64,000 nt of DNA, taken from Niastella sp966212235 (lineage in GTDB: Bacteria > Bacteroidota > Bacteroidia > Chitinophagales > Chitinophagaceae). The notes below the pieces were generated by a model. That model made no database searches. It saw nothing but the letters and a program-made list of their open reading frames with translations, and was not told the origin of the DNA. How positions within the stretch are numbered: the first letter of the stretch is position 1; each line of letters opens with the position of its first letter. The position numbers and the translations under genes are program-made. Positions 9,626 to 17,309 of the stretch are shown piece after piece. The stretch covers positions 124,001 to 188,000 of the forward strand of contig CBIHPP010000014.1 of the NCBI GenBank assembly GCA_966212235.1, written 5' to 3'.

Positions 9626-9653
9626 TCAATTATCACATTAGCTAATTGTGTAT
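9626..9653. repeat. 8-bp degenerate repeat after the parC terminator
   Basis: Units ATTATCAC, ATTAGCTA and ATTGTGTA abut the stop codon of the minus-strand gene. The unit resembles the TTAGC/ATTATC arrays at 11.04, 31.6 and 56.1 kb. Confidence 0.5.
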
Positions 9654-9655
9654 TT

Positions 9656-10639
9656 CTAGTGTCGTGATATTCGTTTTCGGATCCGCACAGTAGCATTCTG
9701 CGTGTAGGTGCTCGACAGGAATACTTCAAACCGGGAAATGCCATCTGTAACCACCATTAAAGCGGTGTTTGGCGGAATCTTACCCATGTTTTCAGCAAAC
9801 AGACTTACCTCGTTTACATCTTTACTGTTATCGAGCGTAAGGTAAATATTCGTGGCGCGTGCTGTGAGCTCCTGGTGTACGATCACCGGTTTGCCGTTTA
9901 GGAAAACGGTGACGGTATCGCCATCGATCTCGCCATTGTCGTACAGGCTAACCCGGATAGAATCGCTGCCAATCTCCAGGTCTTTTGTATAAATGATCTT
10001 TCTGCGGGTGAATTGGGCTAGAAGGTTGCGCTCGTTATAAGCCATTGCGCTGTCGGTGATCTTGGCAGGCGCAAAAACACCTGTGGTGGGGCTACCATTC
10101 ACGACAGGCGAACTGGCTTTCACAACAACATCTTCCCGTTGCGGCATCCAGAACCGTTTGCCTACGATGGTGTTACCCATCATACTGTCGAGGTTTTTAG
10201 TGGCCACATCCATGGTAAAGTTCACCCGCATTTCAGGGCAGGTATATTTGTATTTATCAATGGTTAAAAACGATCCGGCCATGGAGCTTTTAACCTGGCT
10301 TACCCGCAGCGTGCCTTCAAAATCCATAAGACATTCTGCCCCGTTCTGTGTTGTTCTGGACCGATAGAACAGCATGGGTAAATTTTTAATACTTACAGCC
10401 CTGGTGTCTTTGTTATAGGTACCGCGAACAAAAAAGCTTTGGTAAGTATCTTTAAAGTAATATCCAAAAACACCTTCAACTTCGCCGCCTCTTTGTTTTA
10501 AGACTAACTCGGTCAAATAATTATTGTAAACCCCCTGCACCACAACATCGGCCTTACCATACCAGGACCCCGATAATGATTGAGCATGCACAAACCTTCC
10601 GGTTATTAAAATGGAAAGAATTAAAATAATGCGTAGCAT
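9656..10639 (-). CDS. Secreted protein of unknown function
   Basis: A 327-residue protein with a clear signal peptide (residues 1-19, ending HAQ). Residues about 20-145 look like a beta-rich, lipocalin-like fold beginning SLSGSWYGKADVV. The C-terminal 110 residues (DSIRVSLYDNGEIDGDTVTV, then NEVSLFAENMGKIPPNTALM) form a second beta-sandwich-like unit that I have seen in other Bacteroidota secreted proteins. DNGEIDGD could bind calcium (inference). There is no lipobox and no sorting domain, so it is probably periplasmic. It is a single gene facing parC across a shared terminator. Function unknown. Confidence 0.7.
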   Translation of the reverse strand: MLRIILILSILITGRFVHAQSLSGSWYGKADVVVQGVYNNYLTELVLKQRGGEVEGVFGYYFKDTYQSFFVRGTYNKDTRAVSIKNLPMLFYRSRTTQNGAECLMDFEGTLRVSQVKSSMAGSFLTIDKYKYTCPEMRVNFTMDVATKNLDSMMGNTIVGKRFWMPQREDVVVKASSPVVNGSPTTGVFAPAKITDSAMAYNERNLLAQFTRRKIIYTKDLEIGSDSIRVSLYDNGEIDGDTVTVFLNGKPVIVHQELTARATNIYLTLDNSKDVNEVSLFAENMGKIPPNTALMVVTDGISRFEVFLSSTYTQNATVRIRKRISRH

Positions 10640-11074
10640 ATGTTAATTTAAGTAGAAAAATCAAGCCATGCAAATTGCAATTTCCTAATACGAGTTGATT
10701 TTGTTAAGCTTATACATGCGTATTTATACTTAACAATTTTCTGAACGGCCTATGGCTTGTTGCTGGGTGGGGTGCTTTTCAAACGGATATTGTAAGGCTG
10801 GATACAGATTAAGGGTATTCTAAATAACAGGCGTACAAATGGATTATCCACAAAAGTATATCGCAGTTTTCAATTCTTATAGTAATTGGAGGGGTCTGTG
10901 GAAAATAAATTTTTATAATGGGTAAGTGCGTTGGTAAACTGGTAGAAATCAGGACCTGCAGCGTGTTTTTACGAGCATTTCTTTGGGGAAAACATGAAAA
11001 TAGGTACAGCTGACAAGTGTGATCTGTATTTCCTGTATTTCATTAGCTAATTAGCACATTAGCAGATTAGCTAA
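10640..11074. other. 435-base non-coding region with two DnaA-box-like sites
   Basis: An AT-rich gap upstream of the secreted-protein gene. A perfect DnaA box TTATCCACA lies at 10844-10852, and TGTGGAAAA (complement of TTTTCCACA) at 10897-10905, about 50 bases apart and in opposite orientation. No tRNA or known RNA motif is recognised. It ends in the TTAGC octamer array at 11043. Two boxes are too few to claim an origin. Confidence 0.35.
11043..11074. repeat. 8-bp TTAGC repeat after smpB
   Basis: TTAGC recurs at 11043, 11051, 11059 and 11067 with exact 8-base spacing, immediately downstream of the minus-strand smpB stop codon. Confidence 0.75.
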
Positions 11075-11512
11075 TTATTTGATGTATCGTTTCATTTCCC
11101 TGTCCGTATCCCGCTGCTTGATGGTATCCCGTTTATCATACAGCTTCTTACCTTTGCCCAGACCGATCTCCATTTTCACCAATCCTTTTTCGCTAAAGAA
11201 AATACGCAGGGGAACTATCGTAAATCCTTTCTCTTTTATCTTGGCTTCCATCTTCAGCAGCTCTTTTTTTCGCAGCAGTAATTTTCTTATCCTTATTGTG
11301 TCGTGGTTATTGACCGTGCCATGGGAATATTCTGCAATATGAAGGCTTTTGATCCATAATTCGCCTTTATCAAAATAGCAATAGCTGTCGTTAAAGCTGG
11401 CGCGCCCGTCACGCAATGATTTTACTTCGGTTCCGGTCAATACCATACCCGCATCGTATTTGTCTTCGATGAAAAAATCGTGAAATGCCGAGCGGTTACG
11501 AATATCTGCCAT
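11075..11512 (-). CDS. smpB: SsrA-binding protein (tmRNA-binding)
   Basis: A 145-residue protein of standard SmpB length. SmpB binds the tRNA-like domain of tmRNA and brings it to stalled ribosomes for trans-translation. Visible family motifs are NRSAFHDFFIEDKYDAGMVL, then GTEVKSLRDGRAS, then NHDTIRIRKLLLRKKEL, and the basic C-terminal tail KKLYDKRDTIKQRDTDREM that folds into the mRNA channel. The tmRNA gene ssrA is not recognisable in this window. Minus strand, separated from upstream accD by a repeat-filled 110-base gap. Confidence 0.96.
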   Translation of the reverse strand: MADIRNRSAFHDFFIEDKYDAGMVLTGTEVKSLRDGRASFNDSYCYFDKGELWIKSLHIAEYSHGTVNNHDTIRIRKLLLRKKELLKMEAKIKEKGFTIVPLRIFFSEKGLVKMEIGLGKGKKLYDKRDTIKQRDTDREMKRYIK

Positions 11513-11518
11513 GAAGAG

Positions 11519-11615
11519 ATTGCGGGATTTGGCGATTTAGAGATTTTGAGATTTTTCGGAAAGTTCAAACCTAATGAAATCCAAAGATCTAAAAATCTCT
11601 AAATCAGAAATTGTT
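11519..11615. repeat. 8-bp GATTT repeat arms between accD and smpB
   Basis: The left arm contains GATTTAGA, GATTTTGA and GATTTTTC in register. The right arm near 11580-11612 carries the inverted form (AAATCC, AGATCT, AAATCTC, AAATCAG). The arms can pair across about 30 bases. Confidence 0.7.
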
Positions 11616-11622
11616 TCCTTTA

Positions 11623-12534
11623 TTAGTTTTTAAACAATGAAAGCACGGTAGCCAGTTTTTCTTTCAACTCCTTCCGCGGAACAATGAAATCGAGGAACCC
11701 GTGTTCCAGTAAGAATTCGCTTCGCTGAAAACCTTCGGGTAGATCTTTTTTGATGGTTTCCTTGATTACCCGCGGACCGGCAAAACCGATCAGGGCGCCT
11801 GGTTCGGCAATATTCAAATCGCCCAACATGCCAAACGAAGCCGAAATACCACCAAACGATGGATCGGTTTGTAAAGAGATATAAGGAATTTTTGCATCTG
11901 TTAATTGCGATAATTTTCCCGAAACCTTGGCCAGTTGCATCAGGGAGAAGGCGCTTTCCATCATGCGGGCGCCACCTGATTTGCAAATGATCATCATGGG
12001 AATCTTTTCCGCCAGGCATACATCGATGGCGCGGGCTATCCGTTCGCCCATCACACTACCCAGGGAGCCGCCGATAAACTCAAAATCCATACACCCCACC
12101 ATCAGGTCCTGGCCTTTTAAGGTTCCTTTGCCAATACGGATAGAATCGGTGATATCTGTTTTTGCCCAAATTTCATCGAGGCGTTTTCCGTACGACTTCA
12201 GATCGGTAAAATGCAGAAAGTCTTTAGAACGGATGTTCTCAAACAACACCTCGTATTTATTATCGTCAAAAAGAATTTCAAAATATTCGGCGCTGCCGAT
12301 GCGGTGGTGGTGAGTACATTTGGGACAAACAAATAAACTCTCCCGAAGTTCGGTCATGGTGCATATATAACCACACTCGGGGCATTTGCTCCATAATCCT
12401 TCCGGAGTTTCTTTTTTTTCAGCGGTACTGGTAAGGATGCCTTTCTTAATGCGTTTGAACCAGCTTCTTTTGGCTTCTTCACCCTGACCATCTTCACCAG
12501 CTAAGTTGGCTTCAAAATCCTCTTCCTGTTTCAT
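11623..12534 (-). CDS. accD: Acetyl-CoA carboxylase carboxyltransferase subunit beta
   Basis: The beta subunit of acetyl-CoA carboxyltransferase, first committed step of fatty acid synthesis. Length is 303 residues. The N-terminal zinc ribbon has two CxxC pairs (CPECGY at about 51 and CPKC at about 73). The crotonase-like carboxyltransferase core shows GSLGSVMGERIARAI, KSGGARMMES and SFGGISASF, and ends in PEGFQRSEFLLEHGFLD, all diagnostic. A 40-residue acidic-then-basic N-terminal extension precedes the zinc ribbon, and the start codon was chosen because of an in-frame upstream stop. The alpha subunit gene is not nearby, as is common. Confidence 0.96.
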   Translation of the reverse strand: MKQEEDFEANLAGEDGQGEEAKRSWFKRIKKGILTSTAEKKETPEGLWSKCPECGYICTMTELRESLFVCPKCTHHHRIGSAEYFEILFDDNKYEVLFENIRSKDFLHFTDLKSYGKRLDEIWAKTDITDSIRIGKGTLKGQDLMVGCMDFEFIGGSLGSVMGERIARAIDVCLAEKIPMMIICKSGGARMMESAFSLMQLAKVSGKLSQLTDAKIPYISLQTDPSFGGISASFGMLGDLNIAEPGALIGFAGPRVIKETIKKDLPEGFQRSEFLLEHGFLDFIVPRKELKEKLATVLSLFKN

Positions 12535-12995
12535 TAAGTAGTTTTAAAGCGGCTAAGATAGGGATTTTAACAAAATGAGGCCGAAACTCAATTGTTTACA
12601 TCCCCAGAACGTACAAACACGCTAAGTATTTTACGTGAAATAAAAATCATTATTCAGGGCAAATAACACATTAAACTTTCAATCTTTTCAGGAAAATTTT
12701 AACAGGATGTTGATTTTTAACCTTGCTGCGCTAAATTTGCGGCAAATTTAACGGCCGATGGCCGCGATCAATTTCAAAAGTTCTTTGTTCGTTTAACCTA
12801 TCTTATGATGCAGGTGTACGTTTATACTCCATTAAAAAAGTATGATAATGCCTGTGCCCTAAAATTTATTTCTGACGAATCGTTCATGGCAAATTTCATT
12901 ATAACAGTAAGGGCAATGAAATTTTGTTGAGGACAGATCACTGTTCGCTGGCAGGCTTGCAGTGTGGCTTTTTTTAGCAATTAATTCATTTTCGC
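12535..12995 (+). promoter_or_regulatory. sdhCAB promoter and long leader
   Basis: A good Bacteroidota promoter: TTG at 12710-12712, a 19-base spacer, and the -7 element TAAATTTG at 12732-12739. Transcription would start near 12745, leaving a leader of about 250 bases. Within it are a 41-codon reading frame (12805-12930) and a hairpin with CACTG/CAGTG arms followed by seven T's (about 12938-12976) that looks like an attenuator. I match it to no known riboswitch. Confidence 0.5.
12805..12930 (+). CDS. Possible 41-residue leader ORF upstream of sdhC
   Basis: Begins ATGATG and encodes MMQVYVYTPLKKYDNACAL onward, ending ITVRAMKFC. It sits wholly inside the predicted sdh leader, just before the hairpin plus T-tract. 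There is no homology I recognise, and the codon pattern is not decisive. It could be a leader peptide or chance. Confidence 0.2.
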   Translation: MMQVYVYTPLKKYDNACALKFISDESFMANFIITVRAMKFC

Positions 12996-13709
12996 ATGAA
13001 ATGGTCTGAGTTCTTCACTTCTTCGGTAGGTAAAAAGTTAGTAATGGCATTTACCGGATTGTTCCTGATCTCCTTTCTGATAGTACACGTAGGGATCAAT
13101 GCCTGTATTTTTGCCGATCTGTTCGATGACAGCGACAACGGTGAAATGTTTAATGAAGCCGCTCATTTTATGGGCTCCCATTGGGTAATACGTGCCATGG
13201 AAATAGGCCTTTTCCTTGGTTTTATCCTTCACATTGTACAGGGGTTTATGTTGGAAGCGCAAAACCGGTCGCGCCGAAAAAAGGGCTACCAGGTAAGCAT
13301 GGGCAGCCAAGGAAGCGCCTGGTATAAAAAATCAATGGGTTTACTCGGTACATTGATCTTGCTTTTCCTCATCATCCACATTTCACATTTCTGGGTCCCT
13401 TCGCGCATTACAACGGAAACTTTAACTGAAATAACCTATAACAACGGACTTCCCATACATAATGTATTTGCCAAGATGGTTGAAGTATTTTACGACCAGC
13501 CTCTTATTGTATTATTATACCTGCTGGGTTGTTTTTCGCTGGCCTGGCACCTGCTTCATGGTTTCCAGAGTTCTTTCAGAACCGTTGGCGTGCACAATAA
13601 AAAATGGGTGACACTGGTAAATAGCGTGGGTATAGGTTTTTCAATCATTGTTCCCCTGGTGTTTGCATTGATGCCGGTTAGTATCTATTTTGGTTGGGTA
13701 AATCAATAA
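12996..13709 (+). CDS. sdhC: Succinate dehydrogenase cytochrome b subunit
   Basis: The membrane anchor of complex II, 237 residues with five predicted transmembrane helices. A single large b subunit of this length is the B-type (Wolinella-like) form, which carries two hemes and has no SdhD. Candidate heme-ligand histidines lie in helices containing LIVHVGI, FILHIVQG, LIIHISHFW and WHLLHGF. It transfers electrons between the SdhB iron-sulfur clusters and menaquinone. First gene of sdhCAB, 83 bases before sdhA. Confidence 0.95.
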   Translation: MKWSEFFTSSVGKKLVMAFTGLFLISFLIVHVGINACIFADLFDDSDNGEMFNEAAHFMGSHWVIRAMEIGLFLGFILHIVQGFMLEAQNRSRRKKGYQVSMGSQGSAWYKKSMGLLGTLILLFLIIHISHFWVPSRITTETLTEITYNNGLPIHNVFAKMVEVFYDQPLIVLLYLLGCFSLAWHLLHGFQSSFRTVGVHNKKWVTLVNSVGIGFSIIVPLVFALMPVSIYFGWVNQ

Positions 13710-13792
13710 CTAAAAAGTAGAGATACACCATTGACACTTCACGGCAATAGCCGGCAACAATAAACGATAACAAAAAATAAGAAATTTAAGAT

Positions 13793-15796
13793 ATGCTTAA
13801 TTCAAAAATTCCCGCAGGGCAGTTAGATCTGAAGTGGACCGATTATAAGGGACATTGCAAACTGGTAAACCCCGCTAATAAACGCAAGCTGGAAGTGATC
13901 ATCGTGGGAACCGGTTTGGCCGGCGCTTCAGCAGCTGCTGCATTAGGCGAGCTGGGATATAAAGTAAAAGCATTTTGTTTTCAGGATTCACCCCGTCGTG
14001 CGCACTCCATTGCCGCACAGGGTGGTATTAATGCTGCAAAGAATTATCAAAACGACGGCGACTCTGTTTTCCGTTTGTTCTACGATACTATTAAAGGTGG
14101 TGATTACCGTGCCCGTGAGGCCAATGTGCACCGCCTGGCTGAAGTAAGTGCTAATATTATTGACCAGTGCGTGGCACAAGGTGTTCCTTTTGCCCGCGAA
14201 TATGGTGGTTTGCTCAGCAACCGTTCATTTGGTGGTACACAGGTACAACGTACTTTCTATGCTGCCGGTCAAACCGGTCAGCAATTACTGATCGGCGCTT
14301 ACCAGGCCCTGGAAAGACAGGTTGCACTCGGTAATGTGGAAACGTTTACCCGTCACGAGATGCTGGACCTGGTGATGATCAGGGACAAAGACAAAAATGG
14401 TAATGAGATCGGTGAAGCTAAGTGCCGTGGTATCATTTGCCGTGACCTGATCACCGGTGAACTGGAAAGACATTTCGGACATTCTGTATTGTTATGTTCA
14501 GGTGGTTATGGCAACGTATTCTATTTAAGTACAAATGCCATGGGTAGCAACGTTACCGCTGCCTGGAAAGCACACCGCAAAGGTGCTTATTTTGGCAACC
14601 CCTGCTATACACAAATTCACCCCACCTGTATACCGGTGAGCGGCGACCATCAATCGAAATTGACATTGATGTCAGAGTCGCTGCGTAACGACGGTCGCAT
14701 CTGGGTTCCAAAAAAACAGGGCGATAACCGCAAACCCAACGAAATCCCTGAAGAAGAAAGAGATTATTATCTCGAAAGAAGATACCCCGCCTTCGGTAAC
14801 CTGGTTCCACGCGATGTGGCCAGCCGGGCAGCTAAAGAGCGTTGCGATGCAGGCTATGGTGTAGGTTCATCCAAACAGGCCGTTTACCTCGATTACGCTA
14901 ATGCGATCGATCGTTATGGTAAAATAGAATGCGGTAAATTGGGTATTAACAACCCAACGAGCGAGGTGATCCGCAAACACGGTGTTGATGTAGTAAAAGA
15001 GAAATACGGTAACCTGTTCGATATGTATGAAAAGATTACCGGTGAAAACCCATACGAAATACCTATGCGCATCTATCCCGCGGTGCACTATACCATGGGT
15101 GGTTTGTGGGTTGACTATGAATTGATGACCACTGTACCCGGTCTGTATGCACTGGGTGAAGCCAACTTCAGCGATCACGGCGCCAACCGCCTCGGCGCCT
15201 CTGCTTTGATGCAGGGCCTGGCCGATGGCTACTTTGTAATTCCTTACACCATGGGTAATTACCTGGCCGATGAAATTGCCACAAAAGCAATTCCGTTAGA
15301 CCATCCTGCATTCGTAGAAACAGAGAAAGCAGTACGTGACCGTATTGAAAAGCTGATGGGCATTAAAGGAACACAATCCGTTGAAAGTTTTCATAAACGC
15401 CTGGGCAAGATCATGTGGGATAAATGCGGTATGGCCCGTAATGAAAAAGGCTTGCAAGAGGCCATTACAGAGATTCAACAATTGAAAAAAGAATTCTGGA
15501 GCGATGTGCGCATCCCCGGCAGTATCAATGAAATGAATCCTGAACTGGACAAAGCCAACCGGGTAGCCGATTTTATTGAGCTGGGTGAGTTGATGTGTAA
15601 AGACGCATTGAACCGCAATGAAAGCTGCGGCGGTCACTTCCGCGAAGAATCGCAGGAAGATGGTGAAGCAAAACGCGACGATTCGAAGTATAGCTATGTT
15701 GCCGCTTGGGAATTCAAAGGCGAAAGCGACTGGCAATTACACAAAGAAGAGTTGAATTTTGAAGTAGCGAAACCAACTCAGAGAAGTTACAAGTAA
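13793..15796 (+). CDS. sdhA: Succinate dehydrogenase / fumarate reductase flavoprotein subunit
   Basis: The catalytic subunit, oxidising succinate to fumarate. Length is 667 residues. The FAD-binding Rossmann start IIVGTGLAGASAAAALGELG is at about 36-55. The histidine for covalent FAD is in RAHSIAAQGGINAAKN (about 70-85). HPTCIP and LMSESLRNDGR are substrate-site segments, and the arginine of PRDVASRA belongs to the capping-domain/active-site region. HYTMGGLWVDYE and GLYALGEANFSDHGANRLG are the usual second FAD contacts. The long form with an extended C terminus matches the B-type Bacteroidota enzyme. It is followed 49 bases later by sdhB. Confidence 0.97.
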   Translation: MLNSKIPAGQLDLKWTDYKGHCKLVNPANKRKLEVIIVGTGLAGASAAAALGELGYKVKAFCFQDSPRRAHSIAAQGGINAAKNYQNDGDSVFRLFYDTIKGGDYRAREANVHRLAEVSANIIDQCVAQGVPFAREYGGLLSNRSFGGTQVQRTFYAAGQTGQQLLIGAYQALERQVALGNVETFTRHEMLDLVMIRDKDKNGNEIGEAKCRGIICRDLITGELERHFGHSVLLCSGGYGNVFYLSTNAMGSNVTAAWKAHRKGAYFGNPCYTQIHPTCIPVSGDHQSKLTLMSESLRNDGRIWVPKKQGDNRKPNEIPEEERDYYLERRYPAFGNLVPRDVASRAAKERCDAGYGVGSSKQAVYLDYANAIDRYGKIECGKLGINNPTSEVIRKHGVDVVKEKYGNLFDMYEKITGENPYEIPMRIYPAVHYTMGGLWVDYELMTTVPGLYALGEANFSDHGANRLGASALMQGLADGYFVIPYTMGNYLADEIATKAIPLDHPAFVETEKAVRDRIEKLMGIKGTQSVESFHKRLGKIMWDKCGMARNEKGLQEAITEIQQLKKEFWSDVRIPGSINEMNPELDKANRVADFIELGELMCKDALNRNESCGGHFREESQEDGEAKRDDSKYSYVAAWEFKGESDWQLHKEELNFEVAKPTQRSYK

Positions 15797-15845
15797 ACGG
15801 AGGATTTCAATTAAACAATTTTAACAATCAAACCATCTATAAGGT

Positions 15846-16613
15846 ATGGAGCACTATACAATGAATCTTACGCTGAAAGTCTGGAGACAAAAGAGCAGCA
15901 ATGACAAGAGCGGCAGATTTGAGACTTACCAGGTAAGCGATATTTCCTCAGAAATGTCTTTTTTGGAAATGTTTGATGTGCTGAATGAGCGATTGATAAA
16001 AGAGGGAAAAGACCCTATTGCATTCGACCACGATTGCCGCGAAGGTATTTGCGGTGCGTGCTCCATGTACATAAATGGCCGTCCGCATGGTCCCTGGCAT
16101 GCCAATACTACCTGCCAGTTACACATGCGTGCCTACAAAGATGGCGATACCATTGTAGTAGAACCCTGGCGCGCCAATAGCTTCCCGGTATTAAAAGACC
16201 TGGTCGTTGATCGTACAGCATTCGATCGCATTATACAGGCTGGTGGTTATATTTCGGTAAATACCGGTAACGCGGTTGATGCCAACGCCATGCCTATTGA
16301 AAAAGATAAAGCCGATGCGGCTTTCGCTGCTGCTGCCTGTATTGGTTGCGGCGCCTGCGTGGCCGCTTGTAAGAACAGCTCGGCCATGTTGTTCCTTTCG
16401 GCCAAGGTATCGCACCTGGCATTGTTGCCACAGGGCGAACCCGAACGCAAATCACGGGTATTGAAAATGGTAGAGACCATGGATAAGGAAGGATTTGGTT
16501 CCTGCACCTTTACCGAAGCCTGTGAAGCCGTTTGCCCGAAAGAGATCTCTGTTACGAATATCTCCCGCCTCAATAAAGAATATATTGTTGCCGGTTTAAC
16601 CGAAGACAAATAG
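15846..16613 (+). CDS. sdhB: Succinate dehydrogenase iron-sulfur subunit
   Basis: The electron-transfer subunit of complex II, 255 residues. The [2Fe-2S] site is in CREGICGACSMYINGRPHGP with a further Cys in NTTCQLH. The [4Fe-4S] and [3Fe-4S] clusters use CIGCGACVAACKN (about 160-172) and CTFTEACEAVCPKEI (about 219-233). Last gene of the operon, followed by a hairpin made of 9-bp repeats. Confidence 0.97.
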   Translation: MEHYTMNLTLKVWRQKSSNDKSGRFETYQVSDISSEMSFLEMFDVLNERLIKEGKDPIAFDHDCREGICGACSMYINGRPHGPWHANTTCQLHMRAYKDGDTIVVEPWRANSFPVLKDLVVDRTAFDRIIQAGGYISVNTGNAVDANAMPIEKDKADAAFAAAACIGCGACVAACKNSSAMLFLSAKVSHLALLPQGEPERKSRVLKMVETMDKEGFGSCTFTEACEAVCPKEISVTNISRLNKEYIVAGLTEDK

Positions 16614-16618
16614 TTTGT

Positions 16619-16745
16619 ATTAGTTAAAAGGTTAATAGGGTTGATAGGGTGAACTTATCAACCCTATTTTTATTGTCTTTCTGCTTCGCCGAAGGCGTTT
16701 TACCTTTATCAACCTTATCACCTTTTCAACTTTATTCAGTAATTT
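16619..16745. repeat. 9-bp repeat arms and terminator after sdhB
   Basis: GTTAATAGG then GTTGATAGG leads into the strong stem AATAGGGTTGATA (16634-16646) / TATCAACCCTATT (16656-16668), followed by TTTTATTG. A second inverted arm (TTTATCAACC, TTATCACC, TTTTCAAC) lies at about 16700-16735 after a CTTCGCCGAAGG palindrome. The first hairpin is a convincing intrinsic terminator for sdhCAB. Confidence 0.75.
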
Positions 16746-16767
16746 AATCTGAATTTTAACCCTTACT

Positions 16768-17268
16768 ATGGCTTCTACAGATCCCATTGAATATAAAGTA
16801 CCATCCGGAACACGTATCGGTCATGTGCATCTGAAAGTAAGTGACCTCGATAAGTCGTTGGCATTTTACCAGGGATTATTGGGTTTTGAAATTATGCAGC
16901 GGTATGGTGCACAGGCCGTATTTATATCAGCTGGTGGATACCATCATCATATCGGACTAAATACCTGGTACAGTAAAAATGCACCACCCGCGCCACAACG
17001 GGCCGCCGGGTTGTTTCATACGGCTATCTTGTATCCAACGAGAAAGGACCTGGCGATCGTTTTAAAACGATTACTCGATGCGGGCTATCCGTTAACCGGT
17101 ACGGCCGATCATGGTGTGTCTGAAGCTATCTACTTAGACGATCCGGATGGCAATGGCGTGGAATTGTATTACGACCGGCCCCGCGAAGCATGGCCATTGG
17201 ATGCCGAAGGGAACCTGCAAATGATAACCGAACCACTTAATGTGGATGAGTTGTTAGGTCTTATTTAA
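16768..17268 (+). CDS. VOC-superfamily (glyoxalase / extradiol dioxygenase fold) protein
   Basis: A 166-residue metalloenzyme-fold protein. Two beta-alpha-beta-beta-beta modules are visible: GHVHLKVSDLDKSLAFYQGL at about 14-33, and a second starting FHTAILYPTRKDLA at about 83, ending with IYLDDPDGNGVELYYDRP (about 134-151). Metal-ligand candidates are H18, H84 and E146. The closest family look is the CatE/dihydroxybiphenyl dioxygenase-like VOC group, often annotated glyoxalase/bleomycin resistance. Substrate unknown. A single gene between the sdh terminator and the GT-C-like tandem. Confidence 0.85.
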   Translation: MASTDPIEYKVPSGTRIGHVHLKVSDLDKSLAFYQGLLGFEIMQRYGAQAVFISAGGYHHHIGLNTWYSKNAPPAPQRAAGLFHTAILYPTRKDLAIVLKRLLDAGYPLTGTADHGVSEAIYLDDPDGNGVELYYDRPREAWPLDAEGNLQMITEPLNVDELLGLI

Positions 17269-17309
17269 TACTGCATACTGTTTCATTATACTATACAATA
17301 CATTCCCTT

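Noticed and set aside
10640..11074. Replication origin
   Set aside because: Only two DnaA-box-like 9-mers, no AT-rich 13-mer cluster that I can see, and no dnaA or dnaN nearby.
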